Assembly: GCF_001613245.1 (NCBI RefSeq)
Contig: NZ_BDBZ01000030.1
Coordinates: 1 to 64,000, forward strand
Length of the DNA stretch: 64,000 bases
Origin: Nocardia speluncae NBRC 108251
GTDB lineage: Bacteria; Actinomycetota; Actinomycetes; Mycobacteriales; Mycobacteriaceae
Direction of reading: 5' to 3'
Shown: positions 58,620 to 64,000 of the stretch, piece by piece
How the letters are laid out: each line of letters begins with the position of its first letter
How positions within the stretch are numbered: the first letter of the stretch is position 1
Position numbers and translations under genes: made by a program
Notes under the pieces: model-generated
The model's input: only the letters and a program-made list of their open reading frames with translations
Database searches by the model: none
Told to the model about the DNA's origin: nothing

Positions 58620-59612
58620 GTGAGTAGGGGACGCTCCGGAGCCCGTCGGTCGAGGTCGGCGGGCTGCCTGACGCTGCTTGCGCTCGGTGTGGCCGGGCTC
58701 GTCATCGTGGTATTGCTCTGGTATCTGCTGGCCGGGTGCCTGCGGGAACCTCCGCCGGGGCCCGGCCCGGGGCCGGGACCCGAGGAACCGACCAGTCAGC
58801 CGGCGAGCTGCCCGGATGTGCAGATGATTTCGGTGCCGGGTACGTGGGAGTCCAGCAGTACCGACGACCCCTACAATCCGTCGGCCAACCCGGCTTCGTT
58901 GATGCTGAATATCAGCGATCCGGTGCGGGAGCAGTTCCCGACCGAACGAGTCGACGTGTACACGGTTCCCTACGTCGCGCAGTTCTCCAACCCGGTGGCG
59001 TTTCCGCCGGACGGGCAGGCGTCCTACAACGTCTCGCGCAGCGAGGGCATGCGGCGGACATTCGATTTCCTGACCCAGCGGCACGAAGAATGCCCGCTCA
59101 CCACGTATGTGCTGGCCGGGTTCTCACAGGGCGCAGTGATTGCCGGGGATATCGCCGAGCAGATCGGTAAGGGCAACGGCCCCGTACCGGCGGACCGGGT
59201 GCTGGGGGTATCCCTGATCGCCGACGGCCGCCGGTCCGGCGAGCCGGGTCCGGGGCAGCCCATCCAGGTGGGTACCCCGCCGCCCGGGACCGGGGCGGAG
59301 GTCGCGCTGGCCGGGTTGAGCGTGCCCGGAATCACCATGACAGGTGCACGTGAGGAGGGGTTCGGCGAACTCGCCGACCGGGTGTACACGATCTGCGCGC
59401 CCGGAGACCTGATCTGCGACGCACCGCGTAGTGCGCTCAGCCCCGGCAATATCATCGGCAGCCTGGGAACACTGACGGCGGCCGTCGGTAATCCTGTACA
59501 CAGCCTCTATCACAATTTCGTGGTGGAACCCGATGGCACCACCGCCACCCAGTGGGCCGCCGATTGGGCTGTCGGTCTGGTCACGAATGCGCCGCGCCCG
59601 GCGCATTCGTGA
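58620..59612 (+). CDS. Cutinase-family lipase/thioesterase (Rv3802c-like)
   Basis: A 330-residue protein with one N-terminal membrane helix (TLLALGVAGLVIVVLLWYLLAG) and an outer alpha/beta-hydrolase of the cutinase family. The nucleophile is in LAGFSQGAV, the acid in CAPGDLICDAP and the histidine in HSLYHNF; four cysteines match the family disulfides. The orthologue Rv3802c, also next to fadD32, is an essential phospholipase/thioesterase involved in envelope lipid remodelling. GTG start 9 bp after the DUF732 gene. Confidence 0.9.
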   Translation: MSRGRSGARRSRSAGCLTLLALGVAGLVIVVLLWYLLAGCLREPPPGPGPGPGPEEPTSQPASCPDVQMISVPGTWESSSTDDPYNPSANPASLMLNISDPVREQFPTERVDVYTVPYVAQFSNPVAFPPDGQASYNVSRSEGMRRTFDFLTQRHEECPLTTYVLAGFSQGAVIAGDIAEQIGKGNGPVPADRVLGVSLIADGRRSGEPGPGQPIQVGTPPPGTGAEVALAGLSVPGITMTGAREEGFGELADRVYTICAPGDLICDAPRSALSPGNIIGSLGTLTAAVGNPVHSLYHNFVVEPDGTTATQWAADWAVGLVTNAPRPAHS

Positions 59613-59849
59613 CTGAACTGGCCGCCGGATCACGGGTGCGGGGCACGCGTGGCGAATGGCACCGGTCCCGCACCGGTGGCGGTGTCCGGAGCCGAGGCGT
59701 GCGGTGCGGGGCCGGCGGTGAATCGGCAGTGGCGGCCCAGACACCCAGCGCGGACCGTTCGGCTCGAGTAGGCCAAATCGTCCCTGGTGAGCCGCTGTTG
59801 CGGTGGTGTGGCGAAGTACGCGCGGCGTGTTGTGACAATTCACCGCACG

Positions 59850-59878
59850 CAGCGTGCTCCTTCCCCCGCAGCACGCTG
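59850..59878 (+). promoter_or_regulatory. Operator-like inverted repeat upstream of the LLM oxidoreductase
   Basis: CAGCGTGCT (59850-59858) and AGCACGCTG (59870-59878) form a perfect 9-bp inverted repeat with an 11-bp spacer, ending one base before the -10 box TAAAGT. It could be a repressor site or a hairpin. The rest of 59613-59849 contains no supported gene. Confidence 0.45.
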
Positions 59879-59884
59879 TAAAGT
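59879..59884 (+). promoter_or_regulatory. -10 box upstream of the LLM oxidoreductase
   Basis: TAAAGT is followed by 6 nt and a GTG at 59891, which opens a 21-codon frame. Confidence 0.45.
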
Positions 59885-59890
59885 GCGCTG

Positions 59891-59956
59891 GTGATCGCGC
59901 GTCCCGGCCCTGCGCCGGCCGGGATACGCAGTGACTTCCGATATCCAGGAGCATGA
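59891..59956 (+). CDS. Possible leaderless upstream ORF (21 codons)
   Basis: GTG 59891 opens a frame coding VIARPGPAPAGIRSDFRYPGA and stops at TGA 59954-59956, 4 nt before the ATG of the oxidoreductase. Its start has the same 6-nt distance from a -10 box as leaderless genes in this window. The frame contains the ribosome-binding site of the next gene, so translation could couple the two. Speculative: a short frame can occur by chance. Confidence 0.3.
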   Translation: MIARPGPAPAGIRSDFRYPGA

Positions 59957-59960
59957 GTTC

Positions 59961-60980
59961 ATGACAGAAGCCGCCGTACCGGTGGATGAGTTGAGCGCGC
60001 TGGGCACTCCGTTGCGAAAGTTCCGCTTCGCCGCCGCCGGCGAGGGAAACAAGCAGGAAGGTGGCGCCCGAAAGTTCATCCAGACGGCGCAGCAGGCCGA
60101 GGAGTACGGCTACGACACCTTCGTGGTACCGGATCATCTCGGTGACCAGATCGGTCCGATCGCCGCCCTCGGCGCGCTGTCACAGGCCACCGACAAGATC
60201 CGCCTCGGCACCTCGGTGCTGGCCAACGGCTTCCGGCATCCGGTGGTGCTGGCCAAGGACCTCGCCACCATCGATGTGTTGTCGAAGGGCCGGCTCGAGG
60301 TGGGCATCGGGGCCGGATGGAAGGCCGACGAGTTCGCCGCCGCCGGGCTGGACTACGAACGCCCGGGGATCCGGCTGGCCAAACTCGACGAGACGCTGAC
60401 CATTCTCGATGTGCTGCTGCGTGGGCAGGAGTGCACCTTCGAGGGCAAGTACTACCGGGTCCACGGCATCAAGGGGACTCCCCGGCCGCGGCAGGGGCCG
60501 CGTCCGCCGCTGTGCACCGGCGGTGGTGGGCCGCGCATGCTGAAGCTGGCCGCCAAACACGCCGACATCATCTCGGTGGTCCCGGTCACCACGCCGAAAG
60601 GTCAGGGGCTGCTGTCGAGTATCACCCTCGAGAAGACCATCGAGAAGGTGAACCTGATCAAGGAAGCCGCCGGGGAGCGGTTCTCCCAGATCGAGCTGAA
60701 CTGGGCGGTTACCGCGATCGTCGTCACCGACGACAGGGAGAAGATGGCGGAAATGGCCCTTGCGGCTCTGGACCGTGGCCAGCTTCCCGACCTCGAGGTG
60801 GATGTCCAGCTCACGGTCGAAGACATCCTGAACTCCCCGTATGTGGCCATAGGCACGTTCGAGGAGATCGCCGAGCAGATGCGGCGAGTGCGCCAACTCA
60901 CGGGCATGTCCTATATCGGCATCTACCCGACTCAGATGGACGCTTTCGCGCCGGTGATTCCCTTGCTCCGGGAGGAGTGA
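59961..60980 (+). CDS. LLM-class F420-dependent oxidoreductase
   Basis: A 339-residue luciferase-like monooxygenase fold protein. VVPDHLGDQIGPIAALGALS, IRLGTSVLANGFRHPVVLAKDLATIDVLSKGRLEVGIGAGW (both in part) and the later TGGGGPRMLKLAAKHADI mark the F420-binding LLM branch. Such enzymes move hydride between F420 and diverse substrates; the substrate cannot be inferred. The ATG at 59961 has CAGGAG upstream; a GTG at 59931 is an alternative. It lies between the cutinase gene and fadD32, which are adjacent in M. tuberculosis as far as I recall, so the gene may have been inserted here. Confidence 0.88.
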   Translation: MTEAAVPVDELSALGTPLRKFRFAAAGEGNKQEGGARKFIQTAQQAEEYGYDTFVVPDHLGDQIGPIAALGALSQATDKIRLGTSVLANGFRHPVVLAKDLATIDVLSKGRLEVGIGAGWKADEFAAAGLDYERPGIRLAKLDETLTILDVLLRGQECTFEGKYYRVHGIKGTPRPRQGPRPPLCTGGGGPRMLKLAAKHADIISVVPVTTPKGQGLLSSITLEKTIEKVNLIKEAAGERFSQIELNWAVTAIVVTDDREKMAEMALAALDRGQLPDLEVDVQLTVEDILNSPYVAIGTFEEIAEQMRRVRQLTGMSYIGIYPTQMDAFAPVIPLLREE

Positions 60981-61164
60981 GAAGCTCATCTCTGTAACAT
61001 GTCTCTGGTTTGAGAACATCTAGCCGATAGCGGTCACCGCGCAGACCGCACACCGAACCTGCGGGAAAGTTCTCGGATGAGAGCACCGCGGCGAAAGCGA
61101 GTCGGGGCCACACAGTAAATAACGGTCATCGTGCCGTTGCGGCGTGCGCCTCGGAGGAGAAGGA

Positions 61165-63075
61165 ATGGACGAGACTTTCGACGACTACCTGGACGAGAAC
61201 GGGAACATCACAATTCCCGATGATCGCACCCTGGTCGACCACGTCGAGAAGCACACCCGCAACGACGCGAACACCTTGGCGTACCGCTACATCGACTATT
61301 CGCGCGAACGCGATGGTGAGGTACACGAGCTGACGTGGCAACAGTTCGGGGTCCGGCTGCGCGCGGTGGCCGGTCGACTGCAGCAGGTGACCAAGCCCGG
61401 TGACCGGGTGGCGGTACTTGCACCGCAGGGCTTGGACTACGTGATCTCCTTCTTCGCCGCCATCTACGCGGGCGCGATCGCGGTGCCGCTGTTCGACCCC
61501 GACGAGCCCGGCCATACCGACCGGTTGCACGCGGTGCTCGGCGACTGCGAACCGTCGGCCATTCTCACCGCCGGTTCGTCCGCGGCCGGGGTGCGCCAGT
61601 TCTTCCGTTCGCTACCTGCTGCGCAGCGCCCACGCATCATTGCCGTCGACGCGATTCCCGACAGTGTCGGGGAAAGCTGGGTGCGCCCCGATATCGCGGT
61701 GGACGATATCGCCTACCTGCAGTACACCTCGGGTTCCACCCGTACCCCGGCCGGTGTGGAGATCACCCACCGCGCCGTGGGCACCAACCTGTTGCAGATG
61801 GTCGACGCCATCAATCTGGACTGGAATTCGCGCGGTGTCACCTGGCTGCCGCTGTTCCACGATATGGGCCTGCTGACCGTGATCCTGCCCGCCGTGGGCG
61901 GCAAGTTCATCACCATCATGTCGCCGGCCTCATTCGTGCGGCGGCCGTACCGCTGGATCAAGGAACTCGCCGCCGCCTCCGACGGCGCGGGCACGTTCGC
62001 CGCGGCCCCGAACTTCGCGTTCGAGCACGCCGCCGTGCGCGGACTGCCGAAGAACGGTGAATCACTGGACCTGTCCAATGTGATCGGCCTGATCAACGGC
62101 AGCGAACCGGTGACCACCTCGTCGATGAAGAAGTTCAACGAGGCGTTCGCCCCGTACGGCCTGCCGAAGACAGCCATCAAACCGTGCTATGGCATGGCCG
62201 AGGCCACGCTGTTCGTATCGGCCACCAAGGCCGAGGACGAGGCGAAGGTCACCTATGTCGATCGCACCGAGCTGGGCGCCGGCCGGATGGTGCAGGTCGA
62301 ACCTGGCTCGGATAATGCGATCGCCCAGGTCAGCTGCGGTTATATCGCCCGTTCGCAGTGGGCCGTGATCGTGGATCCGGAATCGGTCGACGGTACGCCG
62401 CGCGAACAGCCCGACGGGCACGTCGGCGAGATCTGGCTGCACGGCAACAACATGGGTATCGGGTACTGGGGTCGCGAGAACGAGACGAATGCGACATTCC
62501 GGAACAAGGTCACCGAGCGACTACCCGAAGGCAGTCACGCCGAGGGCAGCGCCGCCGACGCACACTGGATGCGTACCGGCGATTACGGCGTGTTCTTCGA
62601 CGACGAGCTCTACATCACCGGCCGGGTGAAGGACCTGGTGATCGTGGACGGCCGCAACCACTACCCGCAGGACCTCGAATTCTCCGCGCAGGAAGCCAGC
62701 AACGCGCTGCGGCCCGGGTTCGTCGCGGCGTTCTCGGTTCCGGCCAATCAGCTACCCGCCGAGGTTTTCGCGCAGGGCAGCCATTCGGGCCTGAAATTCG
62801 ACGCCGACGATGCCTCCGAACAGTTGGTCGTCGTTGCCGAGCGCGGTCCGGGCGCCGGTAAGGCCGATCCGATGCCCATCGCCGACGCGGTCCGGGCGGC
62901 GATCTCCCAGCGCCACGGTGTCACGGTGCGCGATCTACTGTTGGTGCCGGCCGGCTCGATCCCGCGTACCTCCAGCGGGAAGATCGCGCGGCGCGCCTGT
63001 AAGGCGGCATATATCGAGGGCACGCTGCGCGGTGGTTACACGCAGCAGGCGTTCCCCGATGCACCTGAGGAATGA
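61165..63075 (+). CDS. fadD32: Long-chain fatty acyl-AMP ligase FadD32
   Basis: A 636-residue acyl-AMP ligase that activates the meromycolate chain as its adenylate and loads it onto Pks13. The P-loop-like YTSGSTRTPAGVEITHRA, LPLFHDMGLLTV, GMAEATLFVS, MRTGDYGVFFDDELYITGR and the C-terminal lysine in RTSSGKIARRA are visible; an insertion typical of AMP ligases is present before the C-terminal domain. The ATG at 61165 has a strong GGAGGAGAAGG site. It is followed by pks13 after 306 bp; no gene is seen in that gap, though a 7-bp hairpin lies at 63216-63235. Confidence 0.96.
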   Translation: MDETFDDYLDENGNITIPDDRTLVDHVEKHTRNDANTLAYRYIDYSRERDGEVHELTWQQFGVRLRAVAGRLQQVTKPGDRVAVLAPQGLDYVISFFAAIYAGAIAVPLFDPDEPGHTDRLHAVLGDCEPSAILTAGSSAAGVRQFFRSLPAAQRPRIIAVDAIPDSVGESWVRPDIAVDDIAYLQYTSGSTRTPAGVEITHRAVGTNLLQMVDAINLDWNSRGVTWLPLFHDMGLLTVILPAVGGKFITIMSPASFVRRPYRWIKELAAASDGAGTFAAAPNFAFEHAAVRGLPKNGESLDLSNVIGLINGSEPVTTSSMKKFNEAFAPYGLPKTAIKPCYGMAEATLFVSATKAEDEAKVTYVDRTELGAGRMVQVEPGSDNAIAQVSCGYIARSQWAVIVDPESVDGTPREQPDGHVGEIWLHGNNMGIGYWGRENETNATFRNKVTERLPEGSHAEGSAADAHWMRTGDYGVFFDDELYITGRVKDLVIVDGRNHYPQDLEFSAQEASNALRPGFVAAFSVPANQLPAEVFAQGSHSGLKFDADDASEQLVVVAERGPGAGKADPMPIADAVRAAISQRHGVTVRDLLLVPAGSIPRTSSGKIARRACKAAYIEGTLRGGYTQQAFPDAPEE

Positions 63076-63215
63076 GCCCGGTCGACGCGGTGACGCAGCG
63101 TCCGGGAAGATAGGCGGCTGAGCGTAGTGCCGGAGGAGGTAACGCAGCGTGATCACGCATACGCGGCGAGACCACCCCACCGGCGCGGCGGCCGAGCGCC
63201 GTATCGCGCGGTGCT

Positions 63216-63235
63216 CACCTGCATCGGCGCAGGTG
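63216..63235 (+). terminator. Small hairpin between fadD32 and pks13
   Basis: CACCTGC (63216-63222) pairs with GCAGGTG (63229-63235) around 6 nt. A weak terminator or attenuator; the 306-bp gap has no other clear feature than the pks13 -10 box. Confidence 0.35.
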
Positions 63236-63367
63236 GGAGGCCCAACGAAACCCAGCGGCCTGTGCCGTGCTCCGGAGGTGGCGGCATCGTGACCACCGCG
63301 GCGCCGGCGGTTGCCGTCCACCCATCCCTGCGATGCAGGCTGTTGCCAGGCACCGCATACAGACAGG

Positions 63368-63373
63368 TAGCTT
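63368..63373 (+). promoter_or_regulatory. -10 box of pks13, possible leaderless transcript
   Basis: TAGCTT is followed by 8 nt and the pks13 ATG at 63382. It suggests that pks13 has its own promoter apart from fadD32. Confidence 0.4.
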
Positions 63374-63381
63374 GAGGACTG

Positions 63382-64000
63382 ATGGCTGATAACGAGGGCA
63401 CGTCGCCGGATATGACCGAGAACCTTCCCGCCGGGCAGGACGGCGGTGCCGCCGGGACGAGCGCGGCGGCCGCGGCCGGGGTGGGCCCCGCGGAATCCGA
63501 GATATCGGTGGCGGAACTACGAGAGTGGTTGCGGCGTTGGGTGGCCGAGGCCACCGGCCAATCGGTCGACAAGATCACCGTCGACCGGCCGATGGAGGAG
63601 TTCGGGCTCGCTTCGCGCGATGCGCTGGCTCTCGGCGGCGAAATCGAGGACCTCACCGGTGTGATGCTCGACCCCACCATCATCTATCAGCATCCGACGA
63701 TCGCCTCACTGTCCGAGGTGATCGTCAACGGTCCGCCGGCGAGCGCGCTCGAGGTCCCCGACGACCAGTTCTACACCGCCGGGTTCGTGCCGGGGGAAGC
63801 GCACGATATCGCGATCGTGGGTCTGTCGACCCGGTTGCCGGGTGCGGGCGATACCCCGGAATCGACCTGGGAATTCCTGATGAACGGCGGCGACGCCATC
63901 CGCGACCTTCCCGAGGGACGCTGGGCGGAATTCTCGAGCGAACCGCAGTTCGCGCAGGCCGTGGCCGAGGGTAATACCCGCGGCGGCTACCTGGACCAGC
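63382..64000 (+). CDS. pks13: Polyketide synthase Pks13 (N-terminal part, cut by window end)
   Basis: The frame runs open from ATG 63382 to the window edge (206 residues seen). After a Gly/Ala-rich start comes an acyl-carrier domain, LREWLRRWVAEATGQSVDKI and EEFGLASRDALALGGEIEDL, with phosphopantetheine Ser78, which in Pks13 accepts the meromycolate from FadD32. The ketosynthase then begins HDIAIVGLSTRLPGAGDTPE. Pks13 condenses the two acyl chains into the mycolic acid precursor. The rest (KS, AT, second ACP, TE) lies outside the window. Confidence 0.96.
   Translation, partial: MADNEGTSPDMTENLPAGQDGGAAGTSAAAAAGVGPAESEISVAELREWLRRWVAEATGQSVDKITVDRPMEEFGLASRDALALGGEIEDLTGVMLDPTIIYQHPTIASLSEVIVNGPPASALEVPDDQFYTAGFVPGEAHDIAIVGLSTRLPGAGDTPESTWEFLMNGGDAIRDLPEGRWAEFSSEPQFAQAVAEGNTRGGYLDQ

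Noticed and set aside
63127..63375. An 82-residue frame between fadD32 and pks13
   Set aside because: A GGAGG-like stretch lies inside rather than ahead of the frame, the protein is low-complexity, and the pks13 promoter overlaps its end.

Overview
The window is high-GC actinobacterial DNA, densely coded on both strands. It carries the arabinogalactan and mycolic-acid assembly genes found only in mycolate-forming Actinobacteria: glf, glfT2, a PAP2 phosphatase, ubiA, aftB, antigen-85-type mycolyltransferases, a cutinase-like lipase, fadD32 and pks13. LGFP repeats, a PE/PPE/EspG trio, IdeR-type iron boxes and an F420-type oxidoreductase fit Nocardiaceae, most likely Nocardia. Genus is an inference from gene content; no database search was run. 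Gene order follows, from memory, the Mycobacterium tuberculosis stretch from sodA (Rv3846) to pks13 (Rv3800c), with inserted blocks.

Layout. 1-5.4 kb: the end of a Tyr-Asp-Arg repeat protein, an SDR dehydrogenase, a manganese exporter (GDT1 family) behind a yybP-ykoY riboswitch, a heptad-repeat coiled-coil protein, two unknown proteins and sodA. 5.9-9.1 kb: rhodanese, a zinc-ribbon membrane protein, a glycerophosphodiesterase and a DUF5926 protein. 9.3-15.9 kb: ferritin bfrB, a ferritin paralogue lacking ferroxidase ligands, an LCP cell-wall ligase, a CPBP membrane protein, an iron-boxed DUF2470 protein, pheA and a histidine phosphatase. 16-20.3 kb: a PE-PPE-EspG operon without a secretion machine, a small zincin and a septum-formation protein. 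20.4-33 kb: serS, a GGDEF-EAL protein with a degenerate GGDEF, two transporters, an acyltransferase, a lipoprotein, a metallo-beta-lactamase/Rieske fusion, a DUF1963 protein and a stand-alone hemC.

32.3-38.7 kb is an oligopeptide ABC operon in the order oppB-oppC-oppD-oppA followed by a translationally coupled membrane protein. 38.9-45 kb: a HAD hydrolase, a PGRP-type amidase and a divergent SpoIID-domain protein, a relic of a TipAS regulator, and a small membrane protein. 45.1-51.8 kb is a tightly overlapping operon that makes UDP-Galf (glf), polymerises galactan (glfT2), makes decaprenyl-phosphoryl-phosphoribose and dephosphorylates it (ubiA, PAP2), and adds terminal arabinofuranose (aftB). 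51.9-57.9 kb holds four mycolyltransferase paralogues, the last fused to LGFP repeats, which attach mycolates to that arabinan. 58-64 kb: a DUF732 lipoprotein, the cutinase-like lipase, an LLM oxidoreductase, and fadD32 and pks13, which activate and condense the mycolate chains; pks13 runs off the window.

Several starts sit 6-8 nt behind a TANNNT -10 box, suggesting leaderless mRNAs. Strong hairpins close most convergent gene pairs. No tRNA, rRNA, CRISPR array, insertion sequence or phage gene was seen.
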